Of a stretch of DNA of 64,000 nucleotides, positions 25,903-33,384 are shown piece after piece. The position numbers and the translations under genes are program-made. Numbering within the stretch: position 1 is the first letter of the stretch; each line of letters begins with the position of its first letter. Under the pieces are notes generated by a model. It was not told the DNA's origin. It worked only from the letters and a program-made list of their open reading frames with translations, and made no database searches. Location: contig DIDP01000008.1 in assembly GCA_002418205.1 (NCBI GenBank), positions 73,934 through 137,933 on the forward strand. The letters run 5' to 3'. The stretch comes from Anaerolineales bacterium UBA5797. Lineage in GTDB: Bacteria; Chloroflexota; Anaerolineae; Anaerolineales; Villigracilaceae.

Positions 25903-27048
25903 TTATTGAACTATCACGCGCGGCAGAGCACGCGTCAGGGCCTCAAGCAAAAAGTCGATTTCCTTTTCTGTAGTGGGCATACCCAGCGAAATCCGCACGG
26001 TGGACTCGATCTGCTCCCGCGACATGCTCATTGCGGTCAGCACGTGCGACGGCTCAATGGATTGTGAGTTGCATGCAGACCCCAGGGAGACGGCAACCCC
26101 TTCATTGTTCAGGCGGATTTGCAGCATCTCCGCGTCCGCGCCCATTAAACTGACGGACAGGATGTGTGGCGTGGTGGTTTCCTCCCGGCCATGCACGATC
26201 ATCCCCGGACCTAGAGCCTGCAATCCGTCCATCAGATATCGCCTCAGCTGCACCAACCGATCACGCTCCTCGGCCCTTCGCTCGCGAATGAGGCTCATCG
26301 CCGCACCCAGGCCCACGATCCCGGGGACGTTTTCCGTCCCGGCGCGCAGGGAACGTTCCTGCGGACCACCGAAAAGGATCGGAGCCAATCCAATCCCCGA
26401 ACGGACGTATAACGCGCCGATGCCCTTCGGTCCGTAGATCTTGTGTGCGGAGAGCGAGAGCATGTCCGTATTTAGCTCATCCACATCCACGTCGAACAAC
26501 CCGACTGCCTGGACGGCATCCGTGTGAAAGGGGATGTTGTGATCACGGGCAATCCTTCCGATTTCGGCAACCGGCTGGATCGAGCCGACTTCGTTATTGA
26601 CGTACATGATCGAGATCAATTTGGTCTCGGGGCGGATCGCCTTCCGCACATCCCCGGGATCCACCAGCCCGTTCCTGTCCACCGGAAGGCAGGTTATCGA
26701 ATAACCTGCGTCTTCCAGTTGATGGGCCGCGTGCAGGATGGCATGGTGCTCGATGGACGAGACGATGAGGTGAGCCTCTTCGGACGGGAACAGGTTGAGG
26801 GTCCCGAAAAGAGCGAGGTTGTCTGCCTCGGTTGCGCCGCTGGTAAAGATGATCTCGTCCGGGTGGCATCCGATCCCGGCTGCGACATCTGCCCGCGCCT
26901 GATCCATCAACTGGCGGGCATGTTCCCCTGCCCAATGCAGGCTGGATGGATTGCCAAAGTCGGCATCCAGGGCCTCCAGCATCCGATCCCGTACATTCGG
27001 ATGGACCGGGGTTGTTGCGCAGTAATCCAGGTAAATTCGTTCGCTCAT
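25903..27048 (-). CDS. NifS/IscS-family cysteine desulfurase
   Basis: A 381-residue PLP enzyme with the cofactor lysine in SLSAHKIYGPKG, the HTDAVQAVG motif and the active-site cysteine in LGSACNSQS. It removes sulfur (or selenium from selenocysteine) for Fe-S clusters, thionucleosides or selenophosphate. Its place between a IIB-like gene and the SorC regulator is odd, because no Fe-S scaffold or tRNA-thiolation gene is nearby. No clear ribosome site is visible at the ATG. Confidence 0.9.
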   Translation of the reverse strand: MSERIYLDYCATTPVHPNVRDRMLEALDADFGNPSSLHWAGEHARQLMDQARADVAAGIGCHPDEIIFTSGATEADNLALFGTLNLFPSEEAHLIVSSIEHHAILHAAHQLEDAGYSITCLPVDRNGLVDPGDVRKAIRPETKLISIMYVNNEVGSIQPVAEIGRIARDHNIPFHTDAVQAVGLFDVDVDELNTDMLSLSAHKIYGPKGIGALYVRSGIGLAPILFGGPQERSLRAGTENVPGIVGLGAAMSLIRERRAEERDRLVQLRRYLMDGLQALGPGMIVHGREETTTPHILSVSLMGADAEMLQIRLNNEGVAVSLGSACNSQSIEPSHVLTAMSMSREQIESTVRISLGMPTTEKEIDFLLEALTRALPRVIVQ

Positions 27049-27087
27049 GTGATCTTCGATAATTTCACGGAGGCACGTATGGAATGA

Positions 27088-27390
27088 CTACATTGGGTAA
27101 TCAGCCCGTATCTGCTTCAGTATTTTTTCGATGGTGGCGGGGTGCATGGGATCGCCGATCAGCGGCTTGATATTGATGACCGGGCAGCCTGCCTCCTCGT
27201 CTGTAAAGGCGGGCAGAAGCTGAAGAATCAAATTTGAACGCGGAGGAAAACCGTATTCGCCCGCCGCCAGGTGTGTGAAAACCTGACAATCGATGCCTTG
27301 CTTTTCAAAAAACTCCGTGAGTTGTTCAGCAACGATCATGACCCGGTTGGAGCAATGACCGCCGACCACGCAAACTTTATAACCTTTCAT
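27088..27390 (-). CDS. PTS IIB-like small protein lacking the phospho-cysteine
   Basis: A 100-residue protein with the size and likely fold of GatB-type IIB. Aligned on the P-loop (copy 1: ILVACGTAVATS), it reads VCVVGGHCSNRVM: the phospho-Cys position is Gly10, while cysteines occur at 7 and 13. A conserved-looking C-terminal segment (VINIKPLIGDP) follows. If the alignment is right it cannot work as a normal IIB, and may be a regulator or accessory subunit. ATG 27390 has AGAGG five bases upstream. It lies directly downstream of the second IIC gene. Confidence 0.6.
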   Translation of the reverse strand: MKGYKVCVVGGHCSNRVMIVAEQLTEFFEKQGIDCQVFTHLAAGEYGFPPRSNLILQLLPAFTDEEAGCPVINIKPLIGDPMHPATIEKILKQIRADYPM

Positions 27391-27474
27391 GATCGCCTCT
27401 TGATCCATTCACGCATCTGGGGTGGCCTCCCCATCATATTGATGAGAAAGCCACCCGTCTATTCTATTGTAGGT

Positions 27475-28761
27475 CTAACCGAACAAGCCAAACAGCCTCT
27501 GGATGAAGAAGCCGAGGATGTCGCCACCCATATCCCAGCTTGCCAGCTTGAGGCCCTGGGCGATCTGCTCGCCGTACTGTCCCATCATCTGAAAAGCGGC
27601 AGTATGCGAATCCACGGTCAGGGTGGAGAAGTACATGAAGGGGATCGAGTAGAGCAAGAGAACGATCACGGTCTTGACCACGTTGCCCTTGGTGTAGGGC
27701 ACCACCGCGCCGGCCCAGAACGGGATGACCGCCAGTGAGGCGATGGGCAGCATCTGCACGCCAGGCAGAATAGCTGCCAACAGGACACAGAGCGGGAACA
27801 GGATGACAGAGGAGGCCATCACGGCCGGGTGTCCAAGCAGGACGGCGCAATCAACCGCCACATAAAGTTCGCGGTCCTTGAAGCGTTCCCGCATGTACTG
27901 GACAATCGACATGGTGATCGGCACGATGCCTTCGGCAATGATCGAGACCATGCGGGGCAGGACCATCATCATGACGGCAACGTTCATGCCCAGGCCCAGG
28001 ATCTTGGTCAGGCCGAGATCACCACTGGTGGTCCCATAGGCGAAGATGCCGATGATCGCACCAAGGATGAAGCCAAGAACGCCGGGCTCGCCCACCAGAC
28101 CGAAACGCTTCTTGATGCCCTCCGGAGAGGCGTCCCAATCCTTGATCCCGGGAATGCGGTCCAGCAGCCAGACCACAGGCATGGCAAACAGGCTGGCTTG
28201 CACGGTCGTTCCGCAGGGAACACCGATACCCGGCATGTCGTTGAATTCCTGATATTTCTTGGCTGTCAGATCGCTCATGAGACTGCCAAGAACAAGGTAG
28301 AGCACGCCGGCGGCGATTCCCAATACCACGTTCCCATCGGTCAGCGCCCAGACAAAACCCGCCAAAGCGGAACCATGCCAGTAGGACCATACATCGGTCC
28401 ATAGGGTCTTGGTGAGCTTGAAGACGACCATCAGGATGTTGACGATGAGCAGTGTAACGATCAGGCCGGCGATACCAGGCCAGCCCCAGGCTATGCCAGC
28501 GTCCGCCCAGTTGACATCAACGAAGGTCTTCGAGATGCCAAAACGAGTCGCCATTTCAGCCACGGCTGGCTGCAGGGCGCTGATGATCAGGTTCACCACC
28601 AGGAACAAACCTGCCAGGCCAACACCGGTGGTGATGCCGCCACGAACCGCCTTCTGCCAGCCCACGCGGAAAATCAAACCGAGGATGATCAGAACGATCA
28701 TCACGAGCAGCGACGAACCGAGACCCAAAAGCCAGTTAACAATCGTAGACAGGATTCCCAT
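27475..28761 (-). CDS. PTS galactitol-family permease IIC (copy 2)
   Basis: A 428-residue GatC-type permease with many hydrophobic helices, the conserved FNDMPGIGVPCGTTVQASLFA region split over a loop, and GHPAVMASSVILFPL near the C-terminus. It is clearly diverged from copy 1. ATG 28761 is preferred (AAGGAG nine bases upstream) over GTG 28767. The order IIA-IIB-IIC in this set runs directly behind the AraD-like and UroD-family genes, under the promoter with paired operators. Confidence 0.9.
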   Translation of the reverse strand: MGILSTIVNWLLGLGSSLLVMIVLIILGLIFRVGWQKAVRGGITTGVGLAGLFLVVNLIISALQPAVAEMATRFGISKTFVDVNWADAGIAWGWPGIAGLIVTLLIVNILMVVFKLTKTLWTDVWSYWHGSALAGFVWALTDGNVVLGIAAGVLYLVLGSLMSDLTAKKYQEFNDMPGIGVPCGTTVQASLFAMPVVWLLDRIPGIKDWDASPEGIKKRFGLVGEPGVLGFILGAIIGIFAYGTTSGDLGLTKILGLGMNVAVMMMVLPRMVSIIAEGIVPITMSIVQYMRERFKDRELYVAVDCAVLLGHPAVMASSVILFPLCVLLAAILPGVQMLPIASLAVIPFWAGAVVPYTKGNVVKTVIVLLLYSIPFMYFSTLTVDSHTAAFQMMGQYGEQIAQGLKLASWDMGGDILGFFIQRLFGLFG

Positions 28762-28808
28762 TTTCACATTCTCCTTTTGTGAATTTGATTATGGATACTA
28801 TGATCCAG

Positions 28809-29108
28809 TTAAACTTTCTTCACCACATCAACGATCTTATCCAGGAGCACATCCTTCTCGGTCTGTGAACCGATGAGAAACGGCATCCCCTGGATGACCG
28901 GCACATCGAATGTACGGAAGATTTTCATCATAGATACGATCATGACCAGGTCGGTGCGTGTCAGATAGCCCTCGATATCGGCCATCAGAATGCGTTTGAC
29001 CTCCACATCTGTGAATCCTTCCTTCGCCATGCGTTCACGGATCGAATCCTCCGCGATCGTTGATGTATTTATACCGGCACCACAAGCAACTACGATCAAT
29101 TTACCCAT
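28809..29108 (-). CDS. PTS galactitol-family IIB (copy 2)
   Basis: A 99-residue GatB-type domain with phospho-Cys9 in LIVVACGAGINTST. ATG 29108 follows AAGGAGG; the longer frame to 29159 has no ribosome site. Between the IIA and IIC genes of the second permease. Confidence 0.92.
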   Translation of the reverse strand: MGKLIVVACGAGINTSTIAEDSIRERMAKEGFTDVEVKRILMADIEGYLTRTDLVMIVSMMKIFRTFDVPVIQGMPFLIGSQTEKDVLLDKIVDVVKKV

Positions 29109-29216
29109 GAAACGTTCTGCCTCCTTCCACACAAGATAGTCGACTATCGGGGCTAACAAGTGGAAACATCTCTGGCGACCTGCCTCCTTCTCGAGAACAG
29201 CCCAACCTCTGGTTCC

Positions 29217-29681
29217 TCAGCCCAGGCGGAGCTCACGCCTGAGCCAGGATTCGACCTCCTGCAGAGTGGACTGCTCCCGCATTTCAACTAATTTTTCCGG
29301 TTGGCCGAATAACTCAGCCAGGTTTCTTAATGTATGAATCTGTTCCTCTGGATCGCGATTCGCCAGCATGAAGACAATGCTCACTTCCAGACCTTCGTCC
29401 GGGTCGGCCATGTTTTGGAATGTCACCGGCTGACGCAGCACTGCCACCCCCAGGGCGGACCGGTGAACTCCCTCGGCATCCGCGTGGGGAAAGGCAATGC
29501 AGAACGGCCTGGTTGGCAGCCCGGTCGGGTGATGCTGTTCGCGGGCCCAGGTCTGCGCCGCATACTCCGCAGTGACCAGTCCCTGTGCGCACATCCTCTT
29601 TGCAAGAAAATCGATCACTTCTTTTGCATTCTTCGCCTGAAGGTCAAATGCGATCAACGTCTCGTTGAATTCCAGTGCCAT
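29217..29681 (-). CDS. PTS fructose/mannitol-type IIA (copy 2)
   Basis: A 154-residue EIIA type-2 domain. The active His66 is in CIAFPHADAEGVH. It carries the same TGLPTRP and FQNMADPDEG landmarks as copy 1. It passes phosphate from HPr to IIB copy 2. Six base pairs separate it from the AraD-like gene upstream. Confidence 0.92.
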   Translation of the reverse strand: MALEFNETLIAFDLQAKNAKEVIDFLAKRMCAQGLVTAEYAAQTWAREQHHPTGLPTRPFCIAFPHADAEGVHRSALGVAVLRQPVTFQNMADPDEGLEVSIVFMLANRDPEEQIHTLRNLAELFGQPEKLVEMREQSTLQEVESWLRRELRLG

Positions 29682-29687
29682 GATGTC

Positions 29688-30344
29688 CTATGATTTCTTT
29701 TGTCCGTACCGGTTGTGGTAATAATCAAAACAAGCAGTCGCCTGTTCATCGGTCAATATGACAGGCTTGCCGATCGGGCAGGCGATGGAATACGTCCGTG
29801 CGGCTTCCTCCAGCGTCACCGCGCGTTCGAGGGCGTGTTCGAGCGTCTTGCCAACGGTGATCGGTCCGTGATTGCCAAGCAGGACAGCATAGCCATTCCC
29901 CATCACTGCAACAGGCAGGGTGGGAAATTCGGGATCTTCCACGCTCAGGTAGCGCGTCACCGGCACGGGTTGACCGAACCAGTCCGCCATTGTCTCGGTG
30001 ATGACCGGAACAGGTTGATGGATGACTGAAAACGCAGTTGCATGTGGGGAGTGAGTGTGGACAACCGCGTAGATTTCATCGGGCCGGGCGCGCATGAAAC
30101 CGATCCACAGGTTGAGTGCCACGGAGGGACGGAATCTGCCCTCGATGAGATTCATGTCCATATCGGTGACTGTCATGTCGTCCGGTGTGAGACGTTCGTA
30201 GTCCAGCCCACTTGGCGTCACGACAACATATCCCGTTTGCGGATCGCGGGCGCAGACCGTGCCTCCCGCCATCCACACGAGGCTGTATTTCGGCAGGAGC
30301 AGGGCTGTCCGCAGGACCTGGGTGCGCAACTCTTCGAGGATCAT
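29688..30344 (-). CDS. Class II aldolase / AraD-like L-ribulose-5-phosphate 4-epimerase family protein
   Basis: A 218-residue zinc-dependent protein. The zinc motif HTHSPHA starts at 96 and the third histidine is in GNHGPI. The N-terminus (LEELRTQVLRTALLLPKYSLV) and the C-terminal YGQ resemble AraD/UlaF epimerases more than fuculose aldolase. However, the AraD catalytic Asp76 aligns with Ala76 (RPSVALN instead of PSSDTP), and the aldolase Glu is also absent. Substrate and reaction are therefore uncertain. The 3' end of the UroD gene overlaps its start by 4 bp (ATGA). Confidence 0.8.
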   Translation of the reverse strand: MILEELRTQVLRTALLLPKYSLVWMAGGTVCARDPQTGYVVVTPSGLDYERLTPDDMTVTDMDMNLIEGRFRPSVALNLWIGFMRARPDEIYAVVHTHSPHATAFSVIHQPVPVITETMADWFGQPVPVTRYLSVEDPEFPTLPVAVMGNGYAVLLGNHGPITVGKTLEHALERAVTLEEAARTYSIACPIGKPVILTDEQATACFDYYHNRYGQKKS

Positions 30345-31495
30345 TTCAATGGATACTTTCCAAGTTCGTGGCCGGCTTCGAAAAAGGCGAGCATGTTTTC
30401 AAGGGGAATGTCGTTGCTGAAATTGTGGGCGGGCGCCAGGATGTAACCGCCGCCCTCGCCCATCTGCTCGATGCGCAGGCGGACTTCACGACGCACATCT
30501 TCAATAGTGCCGTTATTGAGAACGGTCTTCACATCCACGCCACCCTGGAAGGTGAGGTCCTTGCCGAAATCGCGTTTCAGTTCGACCGGATCCATGCCGC
30601 GCAGGTGACCTTCGATGGGATTGAGAATGTCGAAGCCAGTTTCGATCAGATCAGGGATGAATTTGCGGATCGCGCCGTCGTTATGCAAAAGCACCTTTGC
30701 ATTTGGCGCCTTCTTCTTGATCATTTCGATCGATTTTTTATAGCGGGGCTTGAGGAATTTTGTGTACACATTGGGGTTGAACATGGGACCGGCGTTCGTG
30801 CCATAATCGTCGGCCATTTCCACCACCTGCACATACGGACCGACCACGCCTAGGAAGGCATCGTAAAAACCATCCAACACTTCCGCCAATTTGCCCAGCA
30901 GATAATCGAAGATGTGGGTGTCCATCACGGTGAGGAGCAAGGCGTTCTCCATCCCCACCAGAGCGCGGGTCATCTCCCACAGGTTGCCATAAACCGGGCG
31001 GTGTGCCACAATGGCATAATTCGTGTTGTAGTAAAGGTGTTCAACTTCCTCCTTCACCCCCTCCAGGCGGACCGTGTCGTACGGGTCGGGCCACGGATAC
31101 TTCTCGATCTTCTCGATGGATAAATCCCTGCCGAGCGGCGCGCCGTGCAGGTCGTAGTAACCGGAGACCAGCCGATGGGTGATACCCCATTCATCCACGA
31201 ACTCCTCGAATTCCCCGATCATCGAATTGGCGATGTAATTCTGCGGCGGACGGATGTGGATAAAGCGAAAGTCCGTGCCAAGTTTGTCGAGGATCGGGTT
31301 GTAATCCGGGGTAGTGTAAAAACCCACCAAAGTCCTGCGCGGGACATCCTGCACCCCAAAGTGATCACGAAGCAAAATATATCTCTGCTCTGTCAAATGA
31401 TTGGCGGAACCCCCCAGAGTGATTGGAACCCGATCCGGTTCCTTGTGGTTCAAGGCGGCAGCGACACGTTCACGAGGCGTCATGGTTTCTGGCAT
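30341..31495 (-). CDS. Uroporphyrinogen decarboxylase (UroD/MtaA)-family protein
   Basis: A 384-residue TIM-barrel protein. The N-terminus TPRERVAAALNHKEPDRVP and the late LLHNDGAIRKFIPDLIETG and FQGGVDV motifs define the family. MtaA-type methyltransferases bind zinc through H-x-C; here the equivalent reads H-N-D, so a classic CoM methyltransferase is unlikely. Relatives of this kind often lie in carbohydrate operons with unknown function. It is the first gene of the second PTS operon, driven by the promoter at 31552-31580 with two operators. With the corrinoid protein at 15497 it may form a methyl-transfer pair, as inference. Confidence 0.85.
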   Translation of the reverse strand: MPETMTPRERVAAALNHKEPDRVPITLGGSANHLTEQRYILLRDHFGVQDVPRRTLVGFYTTPDYNPILDKLGTDFRFIHIRPPQNYIANSMIGEFEEFVDEWGITHRLVSGYYDLHGAPLGRDLSIEKIEKYPWPDPYDTVRLEGVKEEVEHLYYNTNYAIVAHRPVYGNLWEMTRALVGMENALLLTVMDTHIFDYLLGKLAEVLDGFYDAFLGVVGPYVQVVEMADDYGTNAGPMFNPNVYTKFLKPRYKKSIEMIKKKAPNAKVLLHNDGAIRKFIPDLIETGFDILNPIEGHLRGMDPVELKRDFGKDLTFQGGVDVKTVLNNGTIEDVRREVRLRIEQMGEGGGYILAPAHNFSNDIPLENMLAFFEAGHELGKYPLK

Positions 31496-31519
31496 GGATC
31501 CACTCCCGGCAAACCCAAA

Positions 31520-31580
31520 TTCACAAAAGTGAACTATTTTTCACATATGTGAGTTTATCATTGAAACACTGGCATGTCAA
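31520..31580 (-). promoter_or_regulatory. Promoter with paired TTCACA-NN-TGTGAA operators
   Basis: On the minus strand the promoter is TTGACA (31575-31580), 17-bp spacer, TAAACT (31552-31557). Two 14-bp palindromes, TTCACATATGTGAG (31540-31553) and TTCACAAAAGTGAA (31520-31533), start exactly 20 bp apart. The first touches the -10 box and the second covers the initial transcript, an arrangement that suits repression. It controls the UroD/AraD/PTS operon. Confidence 0.78.
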
Positions 31581-31597
31581 CAAAGTTACGCCAAATC

Positions 31598-32638
31598 TCA
31601 GGAGTCTGGCCGAATCACTGTTTTGACCACCTCTCCGGCGATCATTTTTTGGAGTGCCAATTCCACACTTTCCAGGGGAAATTCCCCATTTAGCAGAGGC
31701 GCAACATTCATGACGCCCGAGACAATCTGATCAAATGCCTCGCGCGCATCTTCTGCGGTACCGCCGTGCATGTTGAAGAGGTCGATCTCACCATAATGGA
31801 CCCGCGCCGCGTCAATCTCGACCTTCGTATCACCCGGTAATCCCCCAAACCACAATACCCGCCCGCCTCTCCGGACCGTCTCCACCGAGCTTTCCCAGGT
31901 GGATTTTGTCCCCGCGCACTCGATAACCACATCAGCGCCGAAGCCCTGTGTCAGTTCACGGACAGCCATAAGCGCATCCTGTTCCTTTGCATTGATCAAG
32001 TGTGTTGCCCCGAGCTGTCCTGCCACCGCCAGCCGCGCCGGACTATGGCCGATGGCGATCACCTGACCTGCCCCCGAGCGCAAGAGTAACTGGATGAACA
32101 TCAGGCTGATCGGTCCGCCTGCTCCGATCACTGCCACCGTTTCCCCTGATCGGATCGCCACCTTATGCCATCCGTGCACCACTGTGACCAACGGCTCCAG
32201 GAGCGCTGCATGGGCATAGGGAACATGAGGCGGAATCTCAAAGGTTGTCCGTTGCACAATCGAAGCAGGGACGATCATATACTCTGCAAATGCACCGAAG
32301 TTGTAAACAAGATTAACACACAGGTTTCCCTGCCCGCGTTTGCAGAAAAAGCATTCCCCGCACTCGGCGAACACGTTGGCGGTGACCCTCATCCCTTCGC
32401 GAAATGCGACAACACCTTTGCCAACCGCGACCACATCCCCGCCAAATTCGTGACCAAAGATGAATGGAGGCGGGAATTTTGGATGCCCGCGCCGGTAGGT
32501 TTTCACGTCTGTACCGCAGGTCGGCGCGGCGCGTACTTTTACGAGAAGTTCCCCATCCAAAGGCTTGGGGATGGGAAGGGAACGCAATTCGACCTGCTCA
32601 GGTCCAAGGTACACTACTGCACGCATTTTTTCTGTCAT
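31598..32638 (-). CDS. Zinc-dependent polyol/sugar-phosphate dehydrogenase (MDR family)
   Basis: A 346-residue medium-chain dehydrogenase. The catalytic zinc site is built from PTCGTD and FGHEFGG; the structural zinc lobe CGECFFCKRGQGNLC is intact; the Rossmann motif reads VIGAGGPISLMF. The family includes sorbitol, threonine and galactitol-1-phosphate dehydrogenases. In this setting it likely oxidises the phosphorylated polyol made by the PTS to a ketose phosphate. The ATG has GGAG five bases upstream. It is transcribed away from the KGPDC/HPS gene and shares its operator region. Confidence 0.9.
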   Translation of the reverse strand: MTEKMRAVVYLGPEQVELRSLPIPKPLDGELLVKVRAAPTCGTDVKTYRRGHPKFPPPFIFGHEFGGDVVAVGKGVVAFREGMRVTANVFAECGECFFCKRGQGNLCVNLVYNFGAFAEYMIVPASIVQRTTFEIPPHVPYAHAALLEPLVTVVHGWHKVAIRSGETVAVIGAGGPISLMFIQLLLRSGAGQVIAIGHSPARLAVAGQLGATHLINAKEQDALMAVRELTQGFGADVVIECAGTKSTWESSVETVRRGGRVLWFGGLPGDTKVEIDAARVHYGEIDLFNMHGGTAEDAREAFDQIVSGVMNVAPLLNGEFPLESVELALQKMIAGEVVKTVIRPDS

Positions 32639-32653
32639 GGTCGCTCCAAATCG

Positions 32654-32717
32654 TTGACAGTGCCCCCGTCTTTCGTTACAATATTCACAATTGTGATATT
32701 ATACTCACATTTGTGAG
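32654..32717. promoter_or_regulatory. Divergent promoters with paired operators
   Basis: On the plus strand the promoter is TTGACA (32654-32659), 17 bp, TACAAT (32677-32682), for the KGPDC/HPS gene. On the minus strand TATAAT (complement of 32698-32703) serves the dehydrogenase gene. Two palindromes, TTCACAATTGTGAT (32684-32697) and CTCACATTTGTGAG (32704-32717), start exactly 20 bp apart, as at 31520. The first covers the plus-strand start site and the two flank the minus-strand -10, so one protein could repress both directions. Confidence 0.8.
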
Positions 32718-32729
32718 CTGGAGGAAGCA

Positions 32730-33383
32730 ATGGTCAAGTTGCAGCTGGCAATGGATACGCTTGATGGCGATGAGGCGCTCAGGTTGGCGGAATGTACCGC
32801 ATCATTCGTTGATATTCTGGAAGCCGGGACACCTCTCATAAAATCGGTGGGCATCACCATCGTGCGAAGACTCAAATCTGCTCACCCAGATAAGCTGGTT
32901 CTCGCCGATCTTAAATCCAGTGACGTAGGTGCCTATGAAGCAAACATGGCATTCAATGCCGGGGCAGATATTGTCACCACCCAGGGTATTACCACGTACG
33001 CAACCATTGCCGAGGTCCAGCGGGAAGCGGATAAGTGGAAACGCCGCGCCGAAGTGGATATGACCGGCGTCAAAGATCCCGTGGCACGGGCGAAAGAAGT
33101 CATGGAGGCTGGTGTGAGCCTTGTGCTTTATCATCGCAGTATTGATGAAGAGCTTACAGAAGGGGCGCTCTGGGATGAAAGAGCCGTGAACACGGTTCGT
33201 GATATGTGCGCCCTTGGCATCGATGTAGTCATCGCAGGCGGCATTCACTATGATATTCTCCCCCTTCTGAGTGGTGTTCCTATTTATGGGATCGTGATTG
33301 GACGCGGTATCACTGCGCAACCCAACCCTGCGCAAACCGCAGAAACGATCGCCAGGCGTATTCATGAGATCTGGAACACATGA
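32730..33383 (+). CDS. KGPDC/hexulose-6-phosphate synthase family enzyme
   Basis: A 217-residue member of the OMP decarboxylase suprafamily. Metal and substrate residues D9, E31, D60, K62 and D65 are present (QLAMDT, LADLKSSD). The LYHRS segment (H135) and the final domain resemble 3-keto-L-gulonate-6-phosphate decarboxylase (UlaD). Yet the three positions that set UlaD apart from hexulose-6-phosphate synthase (E112, R139, T169) read D110, I138 and A169, the synthase-like set. So it may condense or cleave an aldol with formaldehyde rather than decarboxylate. The ATG follows GGAGG at six bases. It is coupled with the epimerase, 1 bp downstream. Confidence 0.85.
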   Translation: MVKLQLAMDTLDGDEALRLAECTASFVDILEAGTPLIKSVGITIVRRLKSAHPDKLVLADLKSSDVGAYEANMAFNAGADIVTTQGITTYATIAEVQREADKWKRRAEVDMTGVKDPVARAKEVMEAGVSLVLYHRSIDEELTEGALWDERAVNTVRDMCALGIDVVIAGGIHYDILPLLSGVPIYGIVIGRGITAQPNPAQTAETIARRIHEIWNT

Positions 33384-33384
33384 A

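Noticed and set aside
28764..28786. TTCACA ... TGTGAA before the second IIC gene as another operator
   Set aside because: The half-site spacing is eight bases instead of two, and the middle is the ribosome site (CTCCTT on the complement); probably coincidental.
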